Under the pieces are notes generated by a model, which saw nothing but the letters and a program-made list of their open reading frames with translations, was not told the DNA's origin and did not search any database. A stretch of DNA of 64,000 bases from Virgibacillus sp. SK37 (lineage in GTDB: Bacteria; Bacillota; Bacilli; Bacillales; Amphibacillaceae): contig NZ_CP007161.1 in NCBI RefSeq assembly GCF_000725285.1, positions 1,845,911-1,909,910 of the forward strand, in the 5' to 3' direction. This document shows positions 6,839 through 15,266 of this stretch, one piece after another; position 1 is the stretch's first letter; every line of letters begins with the position of its first letter. The position numbers and the translations under genes are program-made.

Positions 6839-8512
6839 ATGGGGAAGGAAAAAGCAGTAGTATATGCAAGGGTTAGTACAAATCAAGAACAACAAAAAAC
6901 AAGTATTGAATGGCAAAAAGAATATTATGCACAATATGCTAAAGATAAAGGTTATGAATTGGTGAAAACCTATTTTGATGAGGGTCTTTCGGCAACGTCA
7001 AGTAATCGTAAAGAATTTCTAGAAATGTTATATGATGCTGGTTTAAATGCAACAAGGCAAGAAAATTCTGGTGTTTATACCTTTGATACTTCTAATCGTG
7101 AACCTAGATTTGATTGGATTATCGTAAAAGACATTTCAAGATTTGCACGCAACACGGATTCAACTTCAATAATCAGAAGGTTAGTAGAAAAAGATGTTTA
7201 TATTATTTTTGAGACAGCAGGGTTTACGACTAAAGATGACAATTGGGAATTTCACTTTGGTCTATTCGTTAATTTTGCCCAACAGGAGTCAGTTGACCGT
7301 AGCATTAAAGGGAAAAAGGCTTATCAAACTAGAACAGACAAAGGCGACTATCACATGTCCAATGTATTGTTAGGTTATAAACGAAATCTTGAAACAAAGG
7401 AGTATGAAATAGATGAAGATGAAGCTAAAACTGTAAGATTTATTTTTGATCAATATGTTAATCATGGAAAAGGCACAACTGAAATTGCTGATATGTGTAA
7501 TGATAGAGGCTATAGAACTAAGAAAAATAAACGTTTTATCGGCAATAGTGTATTAAGAATAATAAAAAATGAAAAATTCAAGGGTCAAGTTATTACAAAA
7601 AGGTATACTCATACTACAATCACAGGTAGTCATAAACGTATTACATTGCCTAAAGATCAATGGAAAGTAAATGATAATGCTATCCCTAAAATTATATCTC
7701 CTACAATGTTTGATAAAGCGCAGGAGATTATGCATAAAAGGGTGCAAGCAACAAAAAATCATGGACGAAAAGGTGTTAAAGTTCCTAAGTCTGAGTTTTA
7801 TAAAAAGATATTTTGCGGAAAATGTCATTCTGATTATGTGAGAATTAGTGCAATTAAAAAGAGGGTCAATAGTCCAAATATCACTGAATACTTTTACTCG
7901 TGTAGAAACAGACGCAATAAGATGAGAATAGACAATAAGTGTACTAATAGAGGGGTAGCGCATAATGTCTTAGTCCGTGAATTAACTAATATTGGTGAAA
8001 AATTAAATATTAGATTTAACGAAAATAGAATTGTTGAAGAGGAACAGGCATTAGATAGAATTTTAAAAAGGCTAGATGACAAATTGAAAAACGGTGAATC
8101 CGAAAAGGAAAAAATAAAAGTACAAATTGCAGGATTAGATAAGCAAATTGAAAATATTACAACAAGTATTGCAGGTGGGGTTTCTGAATCTGTTTCAAAG
8201 GTTATGTTCAATAAAATTGATCAAATTGAATCCGAGAAAAGCAAACTGGAAGCATCTATGTTGGAATATAATACAATTGCAATTGAAAATGAAAAGCAAG
8301 AATATATTGATAAATTTGATGAAATAGTAAAATTCAGCAGAAAAAAAACATTTACCTATGAGGATGTAATAGGTTTAGTTGATGGAATTTATATATTGGA
8401 ACATAGGGAAGCATTAGTGGAGTTAAAAACACCAACATTGCTACTTGATGATGAGATATATAAAGGTGAAACAGATTATGCATTATTTCCATTTACATTC
8501 CAATTAAATTAA
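6839..8512 (+). CDS. Large serine recombinase (phage integrase)
   Basis: 557 aa from ATG 6839 with AAGGAG at 6821-6826; the frame is open further upstream but that part is not coding-like. The resolvase catalytic domain begins VVYARVST, with the nucleophile Ser13, and contains the KDISRFARN arginine motif. The recombinase domain (~residues 165-290) is followed by a zinc ribbon (CGKCHSDY ... C ... C near residues 325-370) and a coiled-coil (~400-480), the layout of TP901-1, A118 and phiC31 integrases. These cut attP and attB at a central dinucleotide and join prophage to chromosome without host factors. It ends about 40 bp from the comGC junction, as expected for an integrase next to attP. Confidence 0.93.
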   Translation: MGKEKAVVYARVSTNQEQQKTSIEWQKEYYAQYAKDKGYELVKTYFDEGLSATSSNRKEFLEMLYDAGLNATRQENSGVYTFDTSNREPRFDWIIVKDISRFARNTDSTSIIRRLVEKDVYIIFETAGFTTKDDNWEFHFGLFVNFAQQESVDRSIKGKKAYQTRTDKGDYHMSNVLLGYKRNLETKEYEIDEDEAKTVRFIFDQYVNHGKGTTEIADMCNDRGYRTKKNKRFIGNSVLRIIKNEKFKGQVITKRYTHTTITGSHKRITLPKDQWKVNDNAIPKIISPTMFDKAQEIMHKRVQATKNHGRKGVKVPKSEFYKKIFCGKCHSDYVRISAIKKRVNSPNITEYFYSCRNRRNKMRIDNKCTNRGVAHNVLVRELTNIGEKLNIRFNENRIVEEEQALDRILKRLDDKLKNGESEKEKIKVQIAGLDKQIENITTSIAGGVSESVSKVMFNKIDQIESEKSKLEASMLEYNTIAIENEKQEYIDKFDEIVKFSRKKTFTYEDVIGLVDGIYILEHREALVELKTPTLLLDDEIYKGETDYALFPFTFQLN

Positions 8513-8701
8513 GGTAATATAAGGAATAATAAATGACTTGTTTTTCACAATGAGAGCATTCACAAGTGCTTCGCATCCTTTATCATGAACCTGTTTACTC
8601 TTCCCACTAAGATTAGGCACAATCAGGATAATCAAAACAGATATAATCATTAAAACGATGAGCATTTCAATCAATGTAAAACCTTTATTATTTTTTAGCA
8701 T
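8504..8701 (-). pseudogene. comGC: comGC, 3'-truncated by prophage insertion
   Basis: Encodes the first 48 residues of ComGC, the major competence pseudopilin, followed by 17 phage-derived codons and a stop; normal ComGC is about 100 aa. The class III prepilin signature is intact (KGFTLIEMLIVLMIISVL, cleavage before Phe8), as is the start of the globular domain (HDKGCEALVN). The rest of comGC and comGD-GG should lie beyond the other prophage end, outside the window. As it stands the transformation pilus should not assemble. Precise excision would restore the gene. Confidence 0.85.
8535..8580. other. Prophage attachment junction (attR-type) inside comGC
   Basis: On the minus strand comGC coding homology runs through KGCEALVN (codons 41-48, ending at 8558) and then changes to residues unlike any ComGC, reaching a stop at 8504-8506. 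The integrase gene ends at 8512. The crossover is therefore within roughly 8550-8570; the exact core cannot be fixed without the other prophage end. Confidence 0.7.
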
Positions 8702-8712
8702 TTTTATTCTCC

Positions 8713-9744
8713 TTATATTGTTGTAATTAATTGAAACATTGGCCACATTAAAATAATGTAGATAAAAATGATAAAGCATGCCACAATGATGAAAAATAGT
8801 GGTTGAAAATACGTTATGGATTTCATCAATTTCGTTTGGATGGATTCGGATAACCATTCAGCATATAAAGATAATTCTTTCTCCAGTTCCAAACTATCAT
8901 TATTTTTTTGGAAAATAGCTACAAGCTGTTTATCAAGAAAGCTAAATTGAGAAAGCAGGGAGGAAATGTAAAAACCTCTTGATAATTCACCAATTAAAAG
9001 GCCGGAATAGTAGGCAATGATCGGTTGCTTCTCTTGTTGTTTCATTTGCAGAAGGATATCTTTATAATTCATTCCCGTCTTTAATAAGGTTTGAAAATGC
9101 GTAGCGAATTGAAAGGAAGTTTGAAGCCTGAGGATTGTTCTGTAAAATGGAAGCTTATTATAGAGGACAATCCTGGTTTCAATGGAGAATTTATGTCTGG
9201 CGAATTGCCAGAAGACAATCATAATAACAAGAAAAATAAACAGTAAAACTGCTATGGAGAAGATTACTTCGATAATAATCATCGAAATAATTACAGTGGA
9301 AGATGCTTCTTCGCTTGTTTGGAAAATATCAATAAAGGAGGGGAGAACAGATTGCTTAATGAAGATAAGCAGAAGTGAAAAGATGAACAGTAGAACAAGT
9401 GGATACCTGATTATTTGTCTGAGTTTCTTAGTGTATTTAAGCCGATTGGAAAACATATCAACACACTTTCCGATGCTTCCCTCCAAATCCCCATTAGATT
9501 TAACAAAACTCAAATAATCAATAATTATAGGGTGAAAATGGTTTTTTTCAAAAGCCTCGTCAATTGTGTAACCATTTTGTAGTGAAAGAGAAATATCATC
9601 TGCTGTTGTGCTTAATTGTGTATCCCATTTGATTATTTTTAATCCATCAAGTAGTGTGTAGCCATTTATTAGTAGTCGATGAAGTCTTCTTATAAAAATT
9701 AATTGAAGTTCTGGTGCAATTTTATCTCTTTTCTTGAAACGCAT
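8713..9744 (-). CDS. comGB: ComGB, competence pilus inner-membrane platform protein
   Basis: 343 aa. The start at ATG 9744 is chosen because GAGGAAA lies just upstream inside the end of comGA, giving a 23-base overlap; a longer frame to 9771 has no such site. It is a GspF/PilC-family protein with two T2SSF domains (~residues 15-135 and 215-335) and three hydrophobic segments (LVLLFIFSLLLIFI, VIISMIIIEVIFSIAVLLFIFLVIMIV, and a C-terminal LFFIIVACFIIFIYIILMW). In B. subtilis it works with the ATPase ComGA to polymerise ComGC. Intact here, followed 11 bases later by truncated comGC. Confidence 0.9.
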   Translation of the reverse strand: MRFKKRDKIAPELQLIFIRRLHRLLINGYTLLDGLKIIKWDTQLSTTADDISLSLQNGYTIDEAFEKNHFHPIIIDYLSFVKSNGDLEGSIGKCVDMFSNRLKYTKKLRQIIRYPLVLLFIFSLLLIFIKQSVLPSFIDIFQTSEEASSTVIISMIIIEVIFSIAVLLFIFLVIMIVFWQFARHKFSIETRIVLYNKLPFYRTILRLQTSFQFATHFQTLLKTGMNYKDILLQMKQQEKQPIIAYYSGLLIGELSRGFYISSLLSQFSFLDKQLVAIFQKNNDSLELEKELSLYAEWLSESIQTKLMKSITYFQPLFFIIVACFIIFIYIILMWPMFQLITTI

Positions 9745-10744
9745 GATAATTTTCCTCAGAAAAATAACCATAAGCGAATGCCTTCCTTCTTAAATGATCA
9801 AATGTATGGAACTGATCACGTGCATTTATATCCATCTTGTGTATTGTTTTAAACAATGGCTCTTTTTCCAGTAATTCAAGAATAGCCGCTCTACGTTTGG
9901 TTCTGTTATCTATCTCAATAGGGATTAATTGAAGAGCTGCTACAGCGATAAGTGATTGTTCCAAATCTGTGTGCTTTAATCCCATTTCTAATAATCTGTG
10001 TATAGTCCCTGGAGCGTCCTTTGCATGAAGGGTGCTTAATACGAGGTGTCCCGTAAGCGAAGCATCAAATGCAAAACGAGCAGTATAACTATCGCGTATT
10101 TCTCCTACCATAATGATGTCAGGATCATGGCGGAGTGCTGCTTTTAATCCTGTCTGATACGTAACGCCAGCTTTCTCATTAACTTGGACCTGTAAAATAT
10201 CAGCCATATTCTTCTCTATTGGATCTTCCAAAGTAATGGTTTGGTAGGATTTTTCTTTCAGGATGGCTTCCAGTAAGGCATATAAGGTAGTAGTCTTTCC
10301 ACTCCCTGTTGGTCCGGTAAACAGAATGATACCAGATCGATTTGATATCCAATTTTTAATTTTGGTTAGTTGGTTAGGGAATAGAAAGAGTTGATCTAAT
10401 GTCATTTTTTGCTGCTGGGGGAGAATACGAATTGCCAAACTTTCTTTTTGGTTAACAGGAAGGGTAGATAAACGTAAGGAATATTCTTGAGGATGTGTCT
10501 TATAAAGAATGGTACCATTTTGAGGCTTTCTAATTTCTCCAATATCCATTCCAGAGATAAACTTATAATAGGTGATTAATAATTGATATTGTGAAGGGAG
10601 GATGGATTTGTAAAATATTCTTCTTCCATGGATTCTCAAATATATATCAACACGATCGGAGAAAGGAGAAAAATGAATATCCGAAGCCTCCACATCAAAG
10701 GCATGGAGCAGAAGTTTATCAGATATTGCTGGAGCATGGTTCAA
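9722..10744 (-). CDS. comGA: ComGA, competence pilus assembly ATPase
   Basis: 340 aa, TTG start at 10744 with a near-perfect AGGAGGTG ribosome binding site 8 bases upstream. It is a GspE/PilB-type secretion ATPase: an N-terminal domain (~1-110), Walker A GPTGSGKTTT (~residue 145), Asp box TLEDPIE, Walker B region DPDIIMVGEIRD, and His box TGHLVLSTLHAKDA. It powers assembly of the transformation pseudopilus from the cytoplasmic face. First gene of comG; the B. subtilis operon is switched on by ComK. I could not confirm a ComK box in the 110 bases upstream. Confidence 0.93.
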   Translation of the reverse strand: MNHAPAISDKLLLHAFDVEASDIHFSPFSDRVDIYLRIHGRRIFYKSILPSQYQLLITYYKFISGMDIGEIRKPQNGTILYKTHPQEYSLRLSTLPVNQKESLAIRILPQQQKMTLDQLFLFPNQLTKIKNWISNRSGIILFTGPTGSGKTTTLYALLEAILKEKSYQTITLEDPIEKNMADILQVQVNEKAGVTYQTGLKAALRHDPDIIMVGEIRDSYTARFAFDASLTGHLVLSTLHAKDAPGTIHRLLEMGLKHTDLEQSLIAVAALQLIPIEIDNRTKRRAAILELLEKEPLFKTIHKMDINARDQFHTFDHLRRKAFAYGYFSEENYHAFQEKR

Positions 10745-11064
10745 AGGTTATTCACCTCCTTTTAGCGACTATATATAGTACATTCGACACTTTTTTAAAA
10801 CATCCTTCTTTTTTACAAAGAATTATTTTAATTTTTTTTACCTGATACTAAATAGAATAGTTTTTTCTTATTTTGTTAAAAATAGAAAAAAAGCCGAAGC
10901 ATCCGTTTGATAGCGTACAAACTGGAGATCTACCGGGACTGCACTATGTTCTCCTCATCAAGAACCCTGCTAGTTGCTGGACGTGGCTGTTCATGCATAA
11001 GATCACCATACGTACAAAAATTTTATACATTATTATCTTAGGACAAAGAAGTGAGGTGAGTACA
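10745..11064. other. Intergenic region comGA-yqzE with a higher-GC segment
   Basis: The first ~120 bases are AT-rich and should hold the comG promoter on the minus strand. From about 10888 to 11010 the sequence is clearly richer in GC than both flanks and lacks a normal gene. On the minus strand it ends in a run of seven T (10886-10892 on the plus strand reads as A). It may be an interspersed repeat or a small RNA; nothing decisive is visible. Confidence 0.35.
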
Positions 11065-11238
11065 TTGTCTGGAAACGATTACCTTAAATTTATGACTGAG
11101 CAAATTGTATCCTATATTGACTTGTCCCCGGAGGAAAGAAAGAAAAAACATAATAAGAAAAAGAATGACAAAGTTGTTACCAATAGATGGTTTGGGATAG
11201 TACCTTTTGCATATCGTGCATGGAGAAAAAAGGGGTAG
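11065..11238 (+). CDS. yqzE: YqzE family protein
   Basis: 57 aa from TTG 11065, with GAGGTGAG at 11053-11060. The sequence GNDYLKFMTEQIVSYIDLSPEERKKKHNKKK, followed by a short hydrophobic/aromatic end (NRWFGIVPFAYRAWRKK), matches the YqzE family. In B. subtilis yqzE lies next to the comG operon and is associated with competence, function unknown. Here it lies upstream of comGA on the opposite strand, so the local order differs. A longer frame from 10873 is not supported by a ribosome binding site. Confidence 0.75.
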   Translation: MSGNDYLKFMTEQIVSYIDLSPEERKKKHNKKKNDKVVTNRWFGIVPFAYRAWRKKG

Positions 11239-11270
11239 CCGTTATGTTCAGTTTGGCTATCCCTTTTTTC
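11226..11270. terminator. Bidirectional terminator yqzE / yqhG
   Basis: AAAAAAGGGGTAGCC pairs with GGCTATCCCTTTTTT around a ~14-base loop. It has A-runs on one side and T-runs on the other, between convergent genes. Confidence 0.8.
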
Positions 11271-11272
11271 AA

Positions 11273-12055
11273 CTAAATAGCAGGAGATAGATAAAACAAT
11301 CCGCCATTTATGACTTCATAAGTAATAGTTGGTTTATATCTGTTTTCGATTTCCTTCAACTCTTTTTCCATCTGTTGTTCACGATTATTTTCGTCATTAC
11401 TGTAAAAGTGTTTCAATAACGTGATTTCTTTTTTTAAAAGATGGATAGAATCCTCAGCCCAATCATGAGTTTGTCTTTCAATATAATCATCGATAACCCG
11501 CTCTATTCTTTTAAAACCACTCTCTAGCTTAATCATAGGAGAAATGGTATAGCAATAATCTGGAATCATCTGCTGCAAAGGAATGGCGGAAAGTTCCTTC
11601 ATCATTTCTACCTTCATGGAACCGTTAACTAAATGAAGACCGATTGAAATTAATTCATCTTTTTTATGTTTTCCTTTATAACTAACTTTTATATTGGTAA
11701 TCAACCATGGGTAAAGCGGGGTGTTGCTCTCCGCGTTCATGGATTGAAAAAGTTTGGTATACTTCTCATTTTGGTGAATATAATTCATAATTTGTTGTAA
11801 TCTTGGACTTCCAAAATGAATCCACTCTCCTTTTATGTCTTTTTTATTAGGATTTGTAATGAGGGTTAATTGCATTGGGTCACCTTGATTACCCATTTTT
11901 TTAATATAATGCCAATAAAAGGGCCGATTCATTAAGGCCCTGTCCATTTCTTCGGTCAATTGGACGGTTAGGACACCTTCCTTATTTTCAACGATGGTAC
12001 AATGTTTGGCAGAGAAGAATGTCACCAAAAATTTATTTAAATCAGTAACTGCCAT
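11273..12055 (-). CDS. yqhG: YqhG family protein
   Basis: 260 aa if started at ATG 12055 (MAVTDLNKFLVTFFSA), which overlaps the end of yqhH by 14 bases and has GCGAGGC upstream. The alternative ATG at 12076 would lengthen the overlap to 35 bases. It matches the YqhG family found in Bacillaceae next to the helicase yqhH; no catalytic motif is visible. The C-terminus has a long charged helix (residues ~185-240) with possible coiled-coil character. Coupling to yqhH suggests a joint function, which remains unknown. Confidence 0.75.
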   Translation of the reverse strand: MAVTDLNKFLVTFFSAKHCTIVENKEGVLTVQLTEEMDRALMNRPFYWHYIKKMGNQGDPMQLTLITNPNKKDIKGEWIHFGSPRLQQIMNYIHQNEKYTKLFQSMNAESNTPLYPWLITNIKVSYKGKHKKDELISIGLHLVNGSMKVEMMKELSAIPLQQMIPDYCYTISPMIKLESGFKRIERVIDDYIERQTHDWAEDSIHLLKKEITLLKHFYSNDENNREQQMEKELKEIENRYKPTITYEVINGGLFYLSPAI

Positions 12056-13709
12056 ACTGGTCTGCCTCGCCTTCATTAATACTTTGATTATGTTGGATAA
12101 TGGAAGCCAAATTATCTATTTTTATTTTGGCTTCTCCAATAGTTCTCGATTCAGAGTATATTGTTTGTATTTCCTCTTCCATGTCCTTAATATCCAATTC
12201 GGCGAGAATATCGTCCAACTGTCCAATTACTTGTTCAAATAAATTAATTTTTTCATACAGTAATTTCATGATATGTTCTTCGATTGTGTCTTTGATTGCA
12301 AGGTTATAAATATGCACATCTTTTGTTTGGCCATATCGGTGAACACGACCGATTCGTTGTTCAAGCCGCATTGGGTTCCAAGGTAAATCATAGTTAATCA
12401 TGTGATTACAGAATTGAAGGTTGATTCCTTCTCCGCCAGCTTCTGTAGCGATTAACACTTGGGCGTGATTTTGAAACAATTGTCGCATCCAATCTTTTTT
12501 ACCTCTCTTAAATCCGCCTCTAAAAGGTACAGATGTAATTCCATATTGTTGTAGATACCACTGGAGATAAAGCTGTGTTGCTCTATACTCTGTAAAAATA
12601 ATTACTTTTTCATCACCAATTTGTTTGATTAGTTCAATCACCTTTACTGCTTTAGTATGGTGTGGTAATTGTTCGATCTTTTGGATGATGTGTTTCAAGT
12701 CTATAGTGGTGTCACCGTTGTTTTCTTCTTCTAATTTATTTAACGACAAGAAACAAGCTTCTCTGGATGAACAAATTTCTCTTAAATAAGTAATCTTGGA
12801 AAATGCAGGTAAGGAGTATTTACTGTTTTCAAGCTCCTTATAAACACCTCTTTCTTCATCACTAAACTGTACCCATACTGTTTCAATATTTCTTTTTGTG
12901 TTATTAAGTGACGTTTCTTTCCGAGTGTTTCTAACCATTACTTTTTGGATTAATTGTTTAAGATAGATGTCCTCTTTAATTTTTGTACGATCTTTTCCGT
13001 ATCTTTCTAAAAAGGATTCGTAATTTCCCAAATGACCAGGTTTTAAAATGGATACTAAATTAAATATTTCTATAAGTTGATTTTGTACAGGTGTTGCTGT
13101 TAACAAAAGACAATACTTTTTCTTGAGTGAACGGACAAAAGAAAAGTTTTTCGTCTTATGATTTTTAAGTTTGTGTGCTTCGTCAATTAAAATGAAGTCA
13201 TAGTCTATATCTAAAATTTCTTCTCTATGTGGCGATCTTTTTGCGGTATCAATAGAAGAAATGATTATTTCTCCATGTTGCCAACTATAATTTTTGCGGT
13301 GAGCTATTGCAGGAATATAGAATTTTTCATTTAATTCCCTTTCCCATTGATTAACTAGAGATGCCGGCACAAGTATTAGAGCTTTTTTTACAAGGCCTCG
13401 TATCATATATTCCTTAAGGATTAAACCAGCTTCAATCGTCTTACCTAAACCAACTTCATCTGCTAAAATGGCACGACCATTCATATGCTCAATAACTTGT
13501 TCTGCACATTCTATTTGGTGGTCCATAAACGTCACCTGCGGTAGATAATCTAAGGCTCTCAAGCCAGTAAAAGCAGGTGCCATCCTGGTCAACTCTGCTT
13601 CATACGTTAGTGAAAATAAATCCCAAGGGGAAGTATAGTCACTATTGTTTAGCTTTTTCTGTAACTCATTAATAAATTGAGTATCCCTATGAAGTTCAAT
13701 AGATTTCAT
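12042..13709 (-). CDS. yqhH: YqhH, SNF2/RapA-type helicase
   Basis: 555 aa, cytoplasmic. SNF2-family helicase motifs appear in order: Q-like FMDHQIECAEQV, motif I ILADEVGLGKTIEAG (Walker A GLGKT), motif Ia LILVPASLVNQW, motif II DEAH (DFILIDEAHKLKN), motif III LLTATPVQN, motif V ATEAGGEGINLQFCN, and motif VI RLEQRIGRVHRYGQ. These are features of ATP-driven DNA or RNA-polymerase remodelers such as RapA, though it is shorter and lacks the RapA Tudor-like N-terminus. Upstream gene of a two-gene unit with yqhG, divergent from gcvT. Confidence 0.9.
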   Translation of the reverse strand: MKSIELHRDTQFINELQKKLNNSDYTSPWDLFSLTYEAELTRMAPAFTGLRALDYLPQVTFMDHQIECAEQVIEHMNGRAILADEVGLGKTIEAGLILKEYMIRGLVKKALILVPASLVNQWERELNEKFYIPAIAHRKNYSWQHGEIIISSIDTAKRSPHREEILDIDYDFILIDEAHKLKNHKTKNFSFVRSLKKKYCLLLTATPVQNQLIEIFNLVSILKPGHLGNYESFLERYGKDRTKIKEDIYLKQLIQKVMVRNTRKETSLNNTKRNIETVWVQFSDEERGVYKELENSKYSLPAFSKITYLREICSSREACFLSLNKLEEENNGDTTIDLKHIIQKIEQLPHHTKAVKVIELIKQIGDEKVIIFTEYRATQLYLQWYLQQYGITSVPFRGGFKRGKKDWMRQLFQNHAQVLIATEAGGEGINLQFCNHMINYDLPWNPMRLEQRIGRVHRYGQTKDVHIYNLAIKDTIEEHIMKLLYEKINLFEQVIGQLDDILAELDIKDMEEEIQTIYSESRTIGEAKIKIDNLASIIQHNQSINEGEADQYGSY

Positions 13710-13740
13710 TTACATTCTTCCTTTATAAAAAGTTAGATTA

Positions 13741-13771
13741 TTAATACAAAAGGTTACTTCTATGCTATAAT
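13741..13771 (+). promoter_or_regulatory. Promoter of the gcv leader (extended -10)
   Basis: TGCTATAAT at 13763-13771 is a perfect -10 with the TGn extension. The -35 (TTAATA, 13741-13746) is weak and 19 bases away, as is tolerated with an extended -10. It lies about 85 bases before the glycine aptamers. Confidence 0.55.
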
Positions 13772-13855
13772 GATTCTATAAAAGTGAGTAGATCTTTCAT
13801 GATATTGTTACATAGTATAACCAACTTTCAATATTTCATAAAAGCGAATGATTAC

Positions 13856-14066
13856 AAGGGGAGAGATTATGGGGAATGGAAGCAAAGTTTATTCCGCCAT
13901 AACGCCGAAGGAGCAAACAATTGTGAATCTCTCAGGCAAACAGACTCTTGTAGGACGCACCTCTGGAGAGCGCTTACTAGTTATTGGGAAGCCACCCACG
14001 AAGCAAGTATCTGTATTGATTTCTTAGAAAACTGCAGGTATGCAACTTTCTGGTTTAAGGACAGAG
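13856..14066 (+). promoter_or_regulatory. Tandem glycine riboswitch
   Basis: Aptamer 1 (about 13857-13945) has the P1 strands GGGGAGAGATT and AATCTCTCAGGC and the conserved core ACGCCGAAGGAGCAAA. A short linker leads to aptamer 2 (about 13960-14066), from CTCTGGAGAG to the AACTTTCTGG/GGACAGAG end, as in the B. subtilis gcvT leader. The aptamer 2 core reads CACCCACGAAGCAAG, more divergent than usual. With the terminator that follows, glycine binding is expected to allow transcription into gcvT-PA-PB. Confidence 0.9.
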
Positions 14067-14099
14067 ATTTCATTGAATATCAGTGAGATCTCTTTTTTT
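14063..14099 (+). terminator. Riboswitch expression-platform terminator
   Basis: AGAGATTTCA pairs with TGAGATCTCT (one G-U) and is followed by TTTTTTT. The left arm reuses the 3' end of aptamer 2 (GGACAGAG), so terminator formation competes with the glycine-bound fold: an ON switch. Confidence 0.8.
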
Positions 14100-14137
14100 A
14101 TTTAAAGAATCAGAAAATTTAGATGGGAGTGTGTGAA

Positions 14138-15253
14138 ATGAGTGATTTGAAGCGAACACCTTTGTTCCCCGAGTATGAAAAGTACGGGGCGAAAACCATT
14201 GATTTTGGTGGGTGGGACTTACCAGTACAGTTTTCCGGTATAAAAGAAGAACACGAGGTTACTAGAACAAAAGCTGGTTTATTTGATGTATCTCATATGG
14301 GAGAAATCGAAGTAAAAGGGCCAAAAAGTTTAGAGTTTTTGCAACGAATGGTTACTAATGATGTATCAAAACTGGTACCTAATAAAGCACAGTACACATT
14401 TATGTGTTACGAGGATGGCGGCACAGTCGATGATTTCTTGATTTATATGATAGAGGACGCCCATTATTTATTAGTGGTAAATGCAGCGAACACTGAAAAA
14501 GATTATGAATGGTTAGTAAAACATAATGACTATAGCGAAGATGAGATAAAGGTTGAAAATATGTCTGCTTTCTATGTACAAGTAGCTTTACAGGGACCTA
14601 GAGCAGAAGCAATACTCCAATCAATTACAGAATTTGATTTGTCGGAAATTAAGTTTTTCCGTTTCAATAAAGAGGTTTATTTCCAGGGGATTTCCACACC
14701 TGCTCTTGTATCCCGTACAGGTTATACAGGGGAAGATGGTTTTGAAATTTATATAGCCAAGGAACATGGCAGAGAATTATGGAATTTGATTCTTCAAGCA
14801 GGGGAAAGTGAAGGCTTGCAGCCAATCGGCCTTGGTGCAAGAGACACACTGCGTTTTGAAGCGAATCTCGCATTGTATGGCCAGGAACTATCTAAAGATA
14901 TCTCACCGGTAGAAGCAGGATTAACATTTGCTGTAAAGCCGAAAAAAGAATCTGACTTCATTGGAAAGAAAGTACTGAAAGACCAAATTGAGAATGGTCC
15001 GGAAAGAAAACTTGTAGGGATTGAGATGATCGACAAAGGAATACCTAGACATGGTTATGAAGTGTTAGTTGATGACCAGTATATTGGTTTTATAACTTCT
15101 GGTACCCAATCACCAACTTTAAATAAGAATATAGGTCTGGCATTAGTTAAAAAAGAATACACGGACGAAGGTACAGAATTAACAATTCAAGTCAGAAAAA
15201 GAAAATTGAAGGCTAGGATTATTACTACTCCATTTTATAAACGAGGGAAATAA
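14138..15253 (+). CDS. gcvT: Glycine cleavage system T protein (aminomethyltransferase)
   Basis: 371 aa from ATG 14138 ([10 protein letters not shown]), with GGGAGTG upstream. Transfers the methylene group from lipoyl-bound aminomethyl on the H protein to tetrahydrofolate and releases ammonia. Family features: FDVSHMGEI near residue 50, a GCV_T fold with [10 protein letters not shown] (~residue 195) and [12 protein letters not shown] (~225), and the C-terminal barrel domain (~280-370). First gene of gcvT-gcvPA-gcvPB behind the glycine riboswitch, 13 bases before gcvPA. The H-protein gene is not in the window. Confidence 0.97.
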   Translation: MSDLKRTPLFPEYEKYGAKTIDFGGWDLPVQFSGIKEEHEVTRTKAGLFDVSHMGEIEVKGPKSLEFLQRMVTNDVSKLVPNKAQYTFMCYEDGGTVDDFLIYMIEDAHYLLVVNAANTEKDYEWLVKHNDYSEDEIKVENMSAFYVQVALQGPRAEAILQSITEFDLSEIKFFRFNKEVYFQGISTPALVSRTGYTGEDGFEIYIAKEHGRELWNLILQAGESEGLQPIGLGARDTLRFEANLALYGQELSKDISPVEAGLTFAVKPKKESDFIGKKVLKDQIENGPERKLVGIEMIDKGIPRHGYEVLVDDQYIGFITSGTQSPTLNKNIGLALVKKEYTDEGTELTIQVRKRKLKARIITTPFYKRGK

Positions 15254-15266
15254 GGAGGAAACTGGA

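Noticed and set aside
10750-10870. ComK box upstream of comGA
   Set aside because: I found A- and T-runs but no AAAA-N5-TTTT pair at the right spacing, so I do not claim one.
13784-14086. 100-aa protein gene upstream of gcvT
   Set aside because: The region is the glycine riboswitch; no ribosome binding site and no protein-like composition.
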